From Streptomyces sp. TRM70350 (GTDB lineage: Bacteria > Actinomycetota > Actinomycetes > Streptomycetales > Streptomycetaceae): a stretch of 64,000 nt of DNA. The notes beneath the pieces are model-generated. The model was not told the origin of the DNA and searched no databases. It worked only from the letters and a program-made list of their open reading frames with translations. Positions 41,945-50,835 of this stretch are shown in pieces. The translations under genes and the position numbers were made by a program. Position 1 is the stretch's first letter. Every line of letters starts with the position of its first letter. The stretch lies in assembly GCF_019219825.1 (NCBI RefSeq), contig NZ_JAHUXH010000020.1, forward strand, positions 1-64,000. Direction: 5' to 3'.

Positions 41945-43513
41945 TCAGCCCGCTACGAACGTGTGTGCGGCCTTGTCGTGCCAGCACTGGCGCCACGGCT
42001 TGTCGAACAGGCACCACAGCACGCCGATGAGGCCGAAGCAGAGCAGGCCGGGGACGCTGTAGACAAGCCAGCGGCGCAGGGCCGCGCCGAAGGACGGGGG
42101 CTCATGGGCCTCGATGTCCCGCACCTCCAGCCCGAGCAGCCTCTTGCCCAGCGTGCGGCCCCACTTGGCGGTGGGCAGCGCCTCGTACACCACACCGAAG
42201 AGGAGCAGCACGCCGAGGACGATGGCGAGATACGCCGACGTCGTGCCGTCCAGCAGCCAGACCGTGACCGTCTGGCCGGAGAGCTTGGCCTCGTCGATCT
42301 TTCCCTGGATGTGGTCGAGGGCCTGGGTGCCGAGCGGTACGGCGGCGACCGAGGTGACGCCCGCGATGACCAGGGTGTCGATCAGCCGGGCGGCCAGCCG
42401 CTTGCCGAGCGCGGCGGGGCGGGCCGCGGCCTGCCGCCTCGCCGCCGCCTGGAACGGGTCCTCGACCGGGGGCTTCCAGGGGGCGACGGGCTCGTCGGGG
42501 GTGGCGCCGGAGGTACCGGCGAGGCGGTGGACCTGCTGCGCCCAGGAGGACTGGCCGCCGCCGGGGCCCGAGGTGACGGGGGCGGCCGGGGTGGCGGGGG
42601 CCTGGTGAGGGACGGTGGCGGGCGGGGTCGCCTGGGCCGACTGGGCCGCCGCGGCGCGTGCGGCGGCCGCCTTGCCCGCGCCGAAACCGGGACCGCCGGA
42701 GTTGCCGACGGGCGTCTGGGCGGGCGTGCTGGGCGAGGCCGTCCAGCCGGGGGCGCCCTGACCGCCGGACGCGGCCTGGTGGGGCACCGCCGGGCCGGAG
42801 GCATGCGGCGCGGCCACCGGCCCCGACGCGGGAGCGCCCGAAGCCGCCGCGCCCTGCGCCCCCGCCGCCCCCTCCTGCTGCCTCTGTCGCGGGGTGAGCG
42901 CGCGGAACGTCATCGTGCCCGGGTCCTCGGCGGCATCCTCCGTACCGGCGCTCGCGCTCCGGGACGTGGCGGCCGGGCGGCGGAACACGAACGTGTTGCC
43001 GGAGGCCGCCGCCCCGGACTCGGTGGGCGACGGGGGTTCCCCCTGTTCGAGCGAGGCCGAGAACTCCGGGGACGACGCCGCACCGTCCATGCGGGCGGCG
43101 TCGCCGTCGGGCTGCGCGGGCGGGTCGGCGGGGACGCGCGGGTCGGAGCCCTGGGCCGCGGGCCAGGAGACGCGCTGGTCCTGGTCGCCGCCGAAGCCGG
43201 ACTGCCGGGAGCGGTCGGCGCTCCACGCGGAGGCGGGCTCCGGGCGGCTGCCGTGCCGGGCGTCGTGGGTGTCCTGGCGTACGGGCTCGGGGTCCTCGTC
43301 GAAGAAGTGCGGCCCGGTCTCCTCGACGGCGGGCTGCGCGGGGCGTACGCCGGGCGGCGGGGCGAGCGGTTCACCGTCGGCCGGTGCCGGGCGGCTGGTG
43401 CCCGGCACCCAGGCGGCTCCGTTCCAGTACCGGACATATCCAGGAATGGAGGGGTCCGGGTAATAGCCCTCGCGGGGCCTGTCGTCGCCGGGTGCCGGGG
43501 TTGGGGCGCTCAT
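41945..43513 (-). CDS. RDD family membrane protein with DUF2510 domain
   Basis: A 522-residue protein. A DUF2510 domain opens it (EGYYPDPSIPGYVRYWNGAA W), followed by some 300 residues of low-complexity Pro/Ala/Ser/Gly sequence and a C-terminal RDD domain (LGKRLAARLIDTLVIAGVTS; TLGKRLLGLEVRDIEAHEPP; VYSVPGLLCFGLIGVLWCLF DKPWR). The end LFDKPWRQCWHDKAAHTFVAG parallels FFDRPYKQGLHDKAAKTVVVS of the 41141 paralogue, so both arose by duplication. ATG 43513 is picked since DUF2510 begins right after. Topology: long arm inside, three helices. Confidence 0.87.
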   Translation of the reverse strand: MSAPTPAPGDDRPREGYYPDPSIPGYVRYWNGAAWVPGTSRPAPADGEPLAPPPGVRPAQPAVEETGPHFFDEDPEPVRQDTHDARHGSRPEPASAWSADRSRQSGFGGDQDQRVSWPAAQGSDPRVPADPPAQPDGDAARMDGAASSPEFSASLEQGEPPSPTESGAAASGNTFVFRRPAATSRSASAGTEDAAEDPGTMTFRALTPRQRQQEGAAGAQGAAASGAPASGPVAAPHASGPAVPHQAASGGQGAPGWTASPSTPAQTPVGNSGGPGFGAGKAAAARAAAAQSAQATPPATVPHQAPATPAAPVTSGPGGGQSSWAQQVHRLAGTSGATPDEPVAPWKPPVEDPFQAAARRQAAARPAALGKRLAARLIDTLVIAGVTSVAAVPLGTQALDHIQGKIDEAKLSGQTVTVWLLDGTTSAYLAIVLGVLLLFGVVYEALPTAKWGRTLGKRLLGLEVRDIEAHEPPSFGAALRRWLVYSVPGLLCFGLIGVLWCLFDKPWRQCWHDKAAHTFVAG

Positions 43514-43734
43514 GTCCGTCGTCCCGTATCTGCTCGGGGGTGTTATGGGGGCCTCCACATCTATCAGACCCGCGCAACCCCCACCGCCCGTCCCGCCGGA
43601 CCAACCCCATTCGAGCACGGATGTGGTAGACCCGCGAAAGAACTTCCGGAAATCCGCGTAATGCTCCAGCCCTCCCCCGCTCTTCCCTCGTACGGCCCGC
43701 CCCAAGGGCCCCCGATCGAAGGGAGACACACGAC

Positions 43735-44145
43735 ATGTACACCGTGGTGGAGCGCGAGCTGGAGCTGAAGCTCGTTCTGTCGCCGGAGCGCGGCATCCCG
43801 GTCGCCGCCCGGCTGGGCTACCGCACCGACGATCCGTACGCCGTCCACATCGGCTTCCACATCAACTCCGAACACCCCGTCAACTGGACGTTCGCCCGGG
43901 ACCTGCTGGTGGAGGGGGTGTTCCGGCCGTGCGGGCACGGGGACGTGCGGGTGTGGCCGTCGAAGGTGAACGGACGCGGCGTCGTTCTGATGGCGCTGAG
44001 TTCACCCGACGGGGACGCCCTGCTGGAGGCACCGGCGGCGCAGGTGTCGGCCTGGCTGGAGCGCACGCTGCGCGTGATGCCCCCGGGGAGTGAGGGAGAG
44101 CAGCTCGGCATCGACGACGCTCTGGCCCAGTTGCTCGCCCGGTGA
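43735..44145 (+). CDS. ssgG: SsgA-like sporulation protein, SsgG type
   Basis: A 136-residue SsgA-like protein (SALP), a family limited to sporulating actinomycetes that positions septa and cell-wall remodelling enzymes. It has the signature RLGYRTDDPYAVHIGFHI, WTFARDLLVEGVFRPCGHGD, VRVWPSKVNGRGVVLMALSS PDGDALLE. Assignment to SsgG rather than another SALP rests on remembered synteny (next to the FAD oxidase, TPR and hppD genes). GAAGGGAG precedes the ATG. SsgG in S. coelicolor affects which spore septa are made. Confidence 0.88.
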   Translation: MYTVVERELELKLVLSPERGIPVAARLGYRTDDPYAVHIGFHINSEHPVNWTFARDLLVEGVFRPCGHGDVRVWPSKVNGRGVVLMALSSPDGDALLEAPAAQVSAWLERTLRVMPPGSEGEQLGIDDALAQLLAR

Positions 44146-44167
44146 AGCCGCTGAGGCGGGTGAGGGC

Positions 44168-45574
44168 TCAGAACAGCTTGCCGGGATTGAGGATCCCCAG
44201 CGGGTCGAACACCTGCTTGATCGCCTGCTGCATCTCCACCCCGACGGGCCCGATCTCGCGTGCCAGCCACTCCTTCTTCAGTACGCCCACACCGTGTTCG
44301 CCGGTGATCGTGCCGCCGAGCTCCAGCCCGAGGGCCATGATCTCGTCGAAGGACTCCCGGGCGCGCCGGCACTCGTCGCGGTCCTGGGCGTCGAAGCACA
44401 CGGTCGGGTGGGTGTTGCCGTCGCCCGCGTGGGCGACGACCCCGATGGTGAGCCGGTACTTCTCGGCGATGCGCTCCACGCCCTCGATCAGGTCGCCGAG
44501 CCGGGAGCGGGGCACGCACACGTCGTCGATCATCGTGGTGCCCCGGACCGCCTCCAGCGCGGTGAGCGACAGCCGCCGCGCCTGGAGCAGCAGTTCGGAC
44601 TCGGCCGCGTCGTCGGCGGGAACGACCTGGGTGGCACCGGCGGCCTCGCACAGCGCGCCGAGGGCGGCGAGGTCGGGGGCGGGGTCGGGGGTGTCGAAGG
44701 CGGCGAGCAGCAGGGCCTCCGTGGACTCCGGCAGTCCCATGTGCGCCAGGTCGTTGACCGCCTTGACCGTCGTACGGTCCATCAGTTCCAGGAGGGAGGG
44801 CACGTGGCCTCCTTCCATGATCCGGCACACGGCGTCGCAGGCGGCGGCCGCGGAGGCGAACTCGGCGGCCAGCACCAGCTGCTGCGGCGGCTTGGGCCGA
44901 AGGCCCAGGACGGCCCGGACGACGATGCCGAGGGAGCCCTCGGAGCCGACGAAGAGGCGGGTGAGGTCGTACCCGGCGACGCCCTTGGCGGTGCGGCGGC
45001 CGGTGGACATCAGACGGCCGTCGGCGAGGACGACGTCGAGGCCGAGGACGTACTCGGCCGTCACCCCGTACTTCACGCAGCACAGGCCGCCCGACGCGGT
45101 GCCGATGTTGCCGCCGATCGTGCACATCTCCCAACTGGAGGGGTCGGGCGGGTAGCAGAGGCCGTGTTCGCCGACGGCGCGGGAGAGGGCGGCGTTGACG
45201 ACGCCGGGTTCCACGACGGCGATCCGGTCGACCGGGCTGATCTCCAGGATCCGGTCCATCTTCGTCAACGACAGCACGATGCAGCCGTCGGTGGCGTTGG
45301 CCCCGCCCGACAGGCCGGTGCGGGCGCCCTGCGGGACCACCGGGACGCGCAGCTCGGTGGCGGTGCGCATGATGTGCTGCACCTGTTCGACGGTGCGCGG
45401 CAGCACGACCACGGCCGGGGTGCCGGCCGGGCAGAAGCTCGCCATGTCGTTGGCGTAGGAGGCGGTGACGTCGGGGTCGGTGAGGACGGCCTCGGCCGGC
45501 AGGCCCGCCAGCAGCCGGTCCGTGAGGCTGCCCTGCGCTTCGTCGGGAGGGGCTGGGATACGGCTCATGATCAC
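44168..45574 (-). CDS. FAD-binding oxidase, glycolate oxidase (GlcD) type
   Basis: A 468-residue flavoenzyme of the PCMH (vanillyl-alcohol oxidase) family. The FAD site is PVVPQGARTGLSGGANATDG near residues 75-95 with VEPGVVNAALSRAVGEHGL, and the C-terminal cap holds TGEHGVGVLKKEWL and FDPLGILNPGKLF, the usual GlcD/LDH ending. It oxidises a 2-hydroxy acid such as glycolate or D-lactate; no partner GlcE/F genes are adjacent. Start and stop fit the family length. Confidence 0.92.
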   Translation of the reverse strand: MIMSRIPAPPDEAQGSLTDRLLAGLPAEAVLTDPDVTASYANDMASFCPAGTPAVVVLPRTVEQVQHIMRTATELRVPVVPQGARTGLSGGANATDGCIVLSLTKMDRILEISPVDRIAVVEPGVVNAALSRAVGEHGLCYPPDPSSWEMCTIGGNIGTASGGLCCVKYGVTAEYVLGLDVVLADGRLMSTGRRTAKGVAGYDLTRLFVGSEGSLGIVVRAVLGLRPKPPQQLVLAAEFASAAAACDAVCRIMEGGHVPSLLELMDRTTVKAVNDLAHMGLPESTEALLLAAFDTPDPAPDLAALGALCEAAGATQVVPADDAAESELLLQARRLSLTALEAVRGTTMIDDVCVPRSRLGDLIEGVERIAEKYRLTIGVVAHAGDGNTHPTVCFDAQDRDECRRARESFDEIMALGLELGGTITGEHGVGVLKKEWLAREIGPVGVEMQQAIKQVFDPLGILNPGKLF

Positions 45575-45666
45575 AGACTGTCACCCGGGGCCATCGGTGT
45601 GAACCCCGTCTGCGGCACCCTTCACCTGCCGGGACGCAGTCGTCGTACTGACGCACAGTGTGCGCC

Positions 45667-47133
45667 ATGGAGACCGGTGCGAAGACCGCCAGCAGGACCG
45701 GCACGGAGACCGACGGCGAGCCGGCCGCGGGCAGGGGCCTGTCGCGGCGGCGGGTCCGGCGGCTCGCCATGGGCGTGTTGATCGGCCTGCTCGTGGGTGC
45801 CCTCGTCATCGCCGGGCTGCTGTTGCTGCTGCGCCCGCAGCCCCGGCAGGACCCACCGCCCGAGCCCGGCCCCGCGGAAAAGGCGATGACCGCGGTCACC
45901 ACCGGGGTGCCGGCCGCGCTGCCGGATCTGGCGGTGCTGATCGGCGAGCGCAGGGCGCACCTGCGGACGCATCCCAGGGACGCGCGGTCATGGGCGGTGC
46001 TCGGTGCGGCGTATGTGGAGCAGGGGCGGCGGACCGCCGACGCCGCCCACTACCCGACCGCCGAGCGGGCGCTGCGGACGTCGCTGAAGGTGCGGCCGCG
46101 CGGCAACGCCGAGGCGCTGGACGGCATGGCGGCGCTGGGGATCGCGCGCCGGGACTTCCGGGCGGCGCGGACCTGGGGCGAGGCCGCGCTGAAGGTGGAC
46201 CGCACACGCTGGACGACGCACGCGCTGCTGATCGAGGCGTACACGGGCCTGAACGACTACAAGGCGGCCCGCTCCACCCTCGACCGGCTGCAGGCCCTGC
46301 ACTCCGGTACGGCGGTGATGGCCCGGTCGGCCGCCGTGTACTGGGACCGGGGCTGGCGTGAGGACGCGGCGGCCACCCTCTCCGACGCGGCGGCGGCCGC
46401 CGAGGCACCGGCCGAGCGGGCGGCCTGGCTGGAGCGGGCCGGGCAGCTCGCCTGGGAGCGCGGGGACCGGGAGGTCGCCCTGCGGCACTTCGAGGAGGCG
46501 GTGCGCGTCGATCCCGACCAGCGGGCCGCGCAGGCCGGGCAGGGGCGCGCGCTGGCGGCGCTGGGGCGGACGACGGAGGCGCTGAGCGCGTACCGGTTGG
46601 CGCTCGCCAAGCAGCCGTCGCCGGGTTACGCGCTGGAGCTGGGCGAGCTGTACGAGTCGCTGGGGCTGGACCAGGCGGCCCGCGCGCAGTACGACCTGCT
46701 GCACGCGCAGGTCCGCAGCGCCGCCGAGGGCGGGGTGGACGAGGAGCTGGTGCTGGGCCGCTTCGAGGCGGACCACGGCGATCCCGAGGAGGCCGTGCGG
46801 CGGCTGCGCGCCGAGTGGCGCAAGCAGCCCGGGATCGCGGTGGCCGACGCGCTGGGGTGGGCGCTGCACCGGGCGGGGCAGCACGAGGAGGCGCTGGAGT
46901 ACGCCGAGCGGGCGACCGACAAGGAGCGCGGTGGCGGCGTACGCAGTGCACTGTACGCCTACCACCGGGGGATGATCGAGCACGCCGTGGGCCTCGACGG
47001 GCCCGCGCGGCGGCATCTGCGGGAGGCGCTGCTGATCAATCCGTACTTCTCGCCGCTGTGGGCGCCGCTGGCGCGGGAGGTGCTGCAGGAGCTGGGCGAG
47101 CCGCCGGACGTGGAGGTTCCGGCGACTCGCTGA
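45667..47133 (+). CDS. TPR-repeat protein with one membrane helix
   Basis: A 488-residue protein: cytosolic basic start, one helix (LAMGVLIGLLVGALVIAGLL), then about ten tetratricopeptide-like repeats (ARSWAVLGAAYVEQGRRTAD; GNAEALDGMAALGIARRDFR; GDREVALRHFEEAVRVDPDQ; GYALELGELYESLGLDQAAR). TPRs are protein-binding scaffolds; here they are presumably outside the membrane. ATG 45667 is used; the earlier GTG 45658 lacks support. It converges on hppD with only 28 bp between, and the spacer is itself duplicated. Confidence 0.88.
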   Translation: METGAKTASRTGTETDGEPAAGRGLSRRRVRRLAMGVLIGLLVGALVIAGLLLLLRPQPRQDPPPEPGPAEKAMTAVTTGVPAALPDLAVLIGERRAHLRTHPRDARSWAVLGAAYVEQGRRTADAAHYPTAERALRTSLKVRPRGNAEALDGMAALGIARRDFRAARTWGEAALKVDRTRWTTHALLIEAYTGLNDYKAARSTLDRLQALHSGTAVMARSAAVYWDRGWREDAAATLSDAAAAAEAPAERAAWLERAGQLAWERGDREVALRHFEEAVRVDPDQRAAQAGQGRALAALGRTTEALSAYRLALAKQPSPGYALELGELYESLGLDQAARAQYDLLHAQVRSAAEGGVDEELVLGRFEADHGDPEEAVRRLRAEWRKQPGIAVADALGWALHRAGQHEEALEYAERATDKERGGGVRSALYAYHRGMIEHAVGLDGPARRHLREALLINPYFSPLWAPLAREVLQELGEPPDVEVPATR

Positions 47134-47168
47134 GCCGTCAGAGGCTGAGGCTGAGCCGCCGTCAGAGG
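47130..47168. repeat. Short duplication around the convergent TPR/hppD stop codons
   Basis: CTGAGCCGTCAGAGG (47130-47144) and CTGAGCCGCCGTCAGAGG (47151-47168) are near-copies. Each contains TGA on the plus strand (TPR stop in the first) and TCA, i.e. TGA on the minus strand (hppD stop in the second), so both genes' stop signals are doubled. Confidence 0.7.
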
Positions 47169-48307
47169 TTGCCGCGCTTGGCCTGCTCCCGCTCGATCGC
47201 CTCGAACAGGGCCTTGAAGTTGCCCTTGCCGAAGCCCATCGAGCCGTGCCGCTCGATGATCTCGAAGAAGACGGTCGGGCGGTCCTGGACCGGCTTGGTG
47301 AAGATCTGCAGCAGATAGCCGTCCTCGTCGCGGTCGGCGAGGATCTTCAGCTCGCGCAGGGTGTCGATCGGTACGCGGGTCTCGCCGACCCACTCGCCCA
47401 GGGTGTCGTAGTACGAGTCGGGCGTGTCCAGGAACTGCACGCCGGCCGCGCGCATCGTGCGGACCGTCTGGACGATGTCGCCCGTGTTGAGCGCGATGTG
47501 CTGGACGCCCGCGCCGCCGTAGAACTCCAGGTACTCGTCGATCTGGGACTTCTTCTTGGCGATGGCGGGCTCGTTGATCGGGAACTTGACCTTGAGCGTG
47601 CCGTCGGCGACCACCTTCGACATCAGCGCGCTGTACTCGGTGGCGATGTCGTCGCCCACGAACTCCTTCATGTTCGTGAAGCCCATGACCTTGTTGTAGA
47701 AGCCGACCCACTCGTCCATCCGGCCGAGCTCGACGTTGCCCACGCAGTGGTCGATCGCCTGGAAGGTGCGCTGGGCGGGCGGTTCGACCATCGGGTCGGC
47801 GGCGACGAAGCCGGGCAGGTACGGGCCGTCGTAGCCGGACCGCTCGACCAGGGTGTGCCGGGTCTCGCCGTAGGTGGCGATCGCGGCGAGCACGACCGTG
47901 CCGTGCTCGTCCTTCAGCTCGTACGGCTCGGCCACCGAGCGGGCGCCGTGCTCGATCGCGTAGGCGTACGCGGCGCGCGCGTCCGGGACCTCGATGGCGA
48001 GGTCGATGACGCCGTCGCCGTGCGCGGCCACGTGCTCGGCGAGGAAGTGGCCCCAGGTGGTGGCGGGCTTGATCACCGAGGTGAGCACGAAGCGGGCGGA
48101 GCCGTTCTCCAGCACGTAGCTCGCGGTCTCGCGGCTGCCGTTCTCCGGTCCGGAGTAGGCGACCAGCCGCATGCCGAAGGCGGTGGAGTAGTAGTGCGCG
48201 GCCTGCTTGGCGTTGCCCACGGCGAACACGACCGCGTCCATTCCCTTGACCGGGAAGGGGTCGGCCTGCCGTGCGGTGTCGGGAGTGTGGTGTGTGGTCT
48301 GCGTCAT
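47162..48307 (-). CDS. hppD: 4-hydroxyphenylpyruvate dioxygenase
   Basis: A 381-residue non-haem iron enzyme that converts 4-hydroxyphenylpyruvate to homogentisate in tyrosine breakdown; in Streptomyces it can also feed pigment formation. The iron ligands are His-187 (FQAIDHCVGN), His-270 (AGVQHIALNT) and Glu-349 (FFEIIERHG), and the C-terminal gate helix GFGKGNFKALFEAIEREQAK is intact. ATG 48307 has GGGGAGA ten bases upstream. It is divergent from an AsnC-family regulator. Confidence 0.97.
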   Translation of the reverse strand: MTQTTHHTPDTARQADPFPVKGMDAVVFAVGNAKQAAHYYSTAFGMRLVAYSGPENGSRETASYVLENGSARFVLTSVIKPATTWGHFLAEHVAAHGDGVIDLAIEVPDARAAYAYAIEHGARSVAEPYELKDEHGTVVLAAIATYGETRHTLVERSGYDGPYLPGFVAADPMVEPPAQRTFQAIDHCVGNVELGRMDEWVGFYNKVMGFTNMKEFVGDDIATEYSALMSKVVADGTLKVKFPINEPAIAKKKSQIDEYLEFYGGAGVQHIALNTGDIVQTVRTMRAAGVQFLDTPDSYYDTLGEWVGETRVPIDTLRELKILADRDEDGYLLQIFTKPVQDRPTVFFEIIERHGSMGFGKGNFKALFEAIEREQAKRGNL

Positions 48308-48432
48308 AGCGGCAGCGTCTCCCCGGTGACGCAAGGTGCGCAATAGTTTGCGTCTTCACTGGGCAATCTGTTCAGTCATACAGCCGTAATGGCGGTCTCT
48401 CTGTACAGGATGACCATCGTGGGAGGTGGCCT

Positions 48433-48903
48433 GTGGCGATCGATCAACTGGACGGGCGGATCATCGTGCTGCTGGCGCGCGAGCCGCGGATCGGGGTGCT
48501 GGAGATGTCCCGTCGGCTCGGGGTCGCGCGGGGCACCGTGCAGGCCCGGCTGGACCGGCTTCAGTCGAACGGAGTCATCCGTGGATTCGGCCCGGAGGTG
48601 GACCCGGCGGCCCTCGGCTATCCGGTCACCGCGTTCGCCACGCTGCAGATCCGGCAGGGGCAAGGGGCCGACGTACGGGCGCACTTGGCGACCGTGCCGG
48701 AGGTACTGGAGCTGCACACCACGACCGGCAGCGGGGACATGCTGTGCCGCCTGGTGGCTCGCTCGAACGCCGATCTTCAGCGTGTGATCGACCGGGTCGT
48801 CGGTTTTGATGGCATCGTGCGGGCCGCCACGGCGATCGTGATGGAGAACCCCGTTCCGCTGCGGATCATCCCGCTGGTGGAGCAGGCGGCGCTTCAGGAG
48901 TGA
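48433..48903 (+). CDS. Lrp/AsnC-family transcriptional regulator
   Basis: A 156-residue regulator. The N-terminal HTH is LDGRIIVLLAREPRIGVLEM SRRLGVARGTVQARLDRLQS, followed by the RAM ligand/oligomer domain VTAFATLQIRQGQGADVRAH and LHTTTGSGDMLCRLVARSNA. It is divergent from hppD with about 125 bp between them, so regulation of tyrosine catabolism by an aromatic amino acid or keto acid is likely. GTG start with GGGAGGTGG site. Confidence 0.92.
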   Translation: MAIDQLDGRIIVLLAREPRIGVLEMSRRLGVARGTVQARLDRLQSNGVIRGFGPEVDPAALGYPVTAFATLQIRQGQGADVRAHLATVPEVLELHTTTGSGDMLCRLVARSNADLQRVIDRVVGFDGIVRAATAIVMENPVPLRIIPLVEQAALQE

Positions 48904-48962
48904 GCGAACGATCAAAGGCAGGGCGACGGACAGGAGTGATCAAGGCTGTGGGGTGATGGTGT

Positions 48963-49610
48963 GTGAACTTCTGGGAGTACCTCGGCAATCGCCACCAGCA
49001 GCTGCTCATCGACGCCTGCCAGCACGCCGGCGCCGTCTTCCAGTGCATGGTCGTGGCGACCGTGCTCGGTGTGCTGATCGGCGTGGTCACCTACCGCTCC
49101 GAGTGGGCCGGGAACCTCGCGACGCTCGCCACCTCCACCATCCTGACCGTTCCGTCGCTGGCCATGATCGGTCTGCTGGTTCCGATCGTGGGGCTCGGTG
49201 TGGCGCCGACCGTGATCGCCTTGACGCTGTACGGACTTCTGCCGATCGTTCGTCACGCGATCGTGGGGCTGCGGGGCGTCGACCCGACGCTGGTGGACGC
49301 GGCCACGGGCCTCGGGATGTCCCGGCTGAAGCGGCTGGCCCGGGTCGAGCTGCCGCTCGCCTGGCCGCCGATCCTGACCGGCATCCGGGTCTCGACGCAG
49401 ATGCTGATGGGCATCGCGGCCATCGCCGCGTACGCCTCCGGTCCCGGCCTCGGCAGCCTGATCTTCCGCGGTATCGCGTCCCTGGGCAGCGAGAACGCCC
49501 TGAACCAGGTGCTCGCGGGCACGCTCGGGATCATCGTCCTGGCCCTGCTGTTCGACGCCGCGTACGTGCTGATCGGGCGGCTGACCATGTCCAGGGGGAT
49601 CCGTGTCTGA
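48963..49610 (+). CDS. Osmoprotectant (glycine betaine/choline) ABC permease
   Basis: A 215-residue permease of the OpuC/ProW type. It has MetI-like helices and the EAA-loop block ATGLGMSRLKRLARVELPLAWPPILTG, followed by GLGSLIFRGIASL. It is the first of four overlapping genes for a QAT-family importer that takes up quaternary amines under osmotic stress. GTG start; its 3' end overlaps the ATPase by 8 bp. Confidence 0.92.
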   Translation: MNFWEYLGNRHQQLLIDACQHAGAVFQCMVVATVLGVLIGVVTYRSEWAGNLATLATSTILTVPSLAMIGLLVPIVGLGVAPTVIALTLYGLLPIVRHAIVGLRGVDPTLVDAATGLGMSRLKRLARVELPLAWPPILTGIRVSTQMLMGIAAIAAYASGPGLGSLIFRGIASLGSENALNQVLAGTLGIIVLALLFDAAYVLIGRLTMSRGIRV

Positions 49611-50835
49611 GTCCCATGGCGCGACCATCGAGCTGGAGAACCTCAGCAAGCGGTATCCGGGCAACCCGCAGCCCGCCGTCGACAACGTCACCATGGAGAT
49701 CAAGGCGGGCGAGACGGTCGTCTTCGTCGGTCCGTCCGGGTGCGGCAAGTCGACCACGCTCAAGATGATCAACAGGTTGATCGAGCCGTCCGGTGGGCGC
49801 ATCCGGATCAACGGTGAGGACGTGACCCACATCGATCCGGTCAAGCTGCGCCGGAGGGTCGGCTATGCGATCCAGGCGTCCGGTCTGTTCCCGCACATGA
49901 CGGTCGCCCAGAACATCGCGGTCGTACCGAAGTTGATCGGTTGGTCCACATCGCGCGTTCGTGAGCGGGTCGAGGAGATGCTCGATCTCGTCGGGCTCGA
50001 TCCGGGCGAGTTCCACGGCCGCTATCCGCGCCAGCTGTCCGGCGGGCAGCAGCAGCGGGTGGGCGTGGCGCGGGCGCTGGCCGCCGATCCGCCGGTGCTG
50101 CTGATGGACGAGCCGTTCGGCGCGGTGGACCCGATCACGCGGGACCACCTCCAGGACGAGCTGATCCGGCTCCAGCACGAGCTGCGCAAGACGATCGTGT
50201 TCGTCACGCACGACTTCGACGAAGCGATCAAGCTGGGTGATCGGATCGCGGTGCTGCGTGAGCGTTCGCACATCGCGCAGTTCGACACGCCGGAGGCGAT
50301 CCTCACCAACCCGGCGGACGACTTCGTGTCCGGGTTCGTGGGCGCCGGGGCGGCGCTGAAGCGGCTCAACCTCAGCCGCGTACGGGATGTGGAGATCATC
50401 GACTACCCCACGGTGACCGTGAAGGACCCGTTGCAGACCATCTTCAGCCGGCTGCGCTCCAGCGGTACCAACGAGATCCTGCTGCTGGACCAGCGGGGCC
50501 GCCCCTACAAGTGGCTCAGGCAGGGCGATCTGATGCGGGCCAAGGGCTCGCTGGCGCGGGCCGGGACCCTGGTCCACGACACGGTGACCCGGGACGCCAC
50601 CCTGCGGGACGCGCTGGAGGCCGTGCTCACGGACAACACCGGGCGGGTGGCGGTGACCGGGCGGCGGGGCGAGTACATCGGCGTCGTCGACGTGGAGACG
50701 CTGATGAACTCCGTGCACGAGCTGCTGGAGGCCGACCGGCTGGACGCCATGGAGCACCAGCACGAACGGGAGGAGACGAGGGCCACCCGGACGCATGCGG
50801 AACAGAAGGGGCACGGAGCGGAGCCGAAGGCGTGA
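49603..50835 (+). CDS. Osmoprotectant ABC ATP-binding protein with CBS domains
   Basis: A 410-residue ATPase of the OpuCA/ProV type. Walker A GPSGCGKSTTLKM is near residue 45, signature LSGGQQQRVGVARAL near 143, Walker B LLMDEPFGAVDP near 165, switch His in VTHDFDEAIKLG. The C-terminal ~130 residues form CBS-like units (DPLQTIFSRLRSSGTNEILL; TVTRDATLRDALEAVLTDNT), which in OpuA relatives sense ionic strength or nucleotides. GTG start, 8-bp and 4-bp overlaps with its neighbours. Confidence 0.93.
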   Translation: MSESHGATIELENLSKRYPGNPQPAVDNVTMEIKAGETVVFVGPSGCGKSTTLKMINRLIEPSGGRIRINGEDVTHIDPVKLRRRVGYAIQASGLFPHMTVAQNIAVVPKLIGWSTSRVRERVEEMLDLVGLDPGEFHGRYPRQLSGGQQQRVGVARALAADPPVLLMDEPFGAVDPITRDHLQDELIRLQHELRKTIVFVTHDFDEAIKLGDRIAVLRERSHIAQFDTPEAILTNPADDFVSGFVGAGAALKRLNLSRVRDVEIIDYPTVTVKDPLQTIFSRLRSSGTNEILLLDQRGRPYKWLRQGDLMRAKGSLARAGTLVHDTVTRDATLRDALEAVLTDNTGRVAVTGRRGEYIGVVDVETLMNSVHELLEADRLDAMEHQHEREETRATRTHAEQKGHGAEPKA

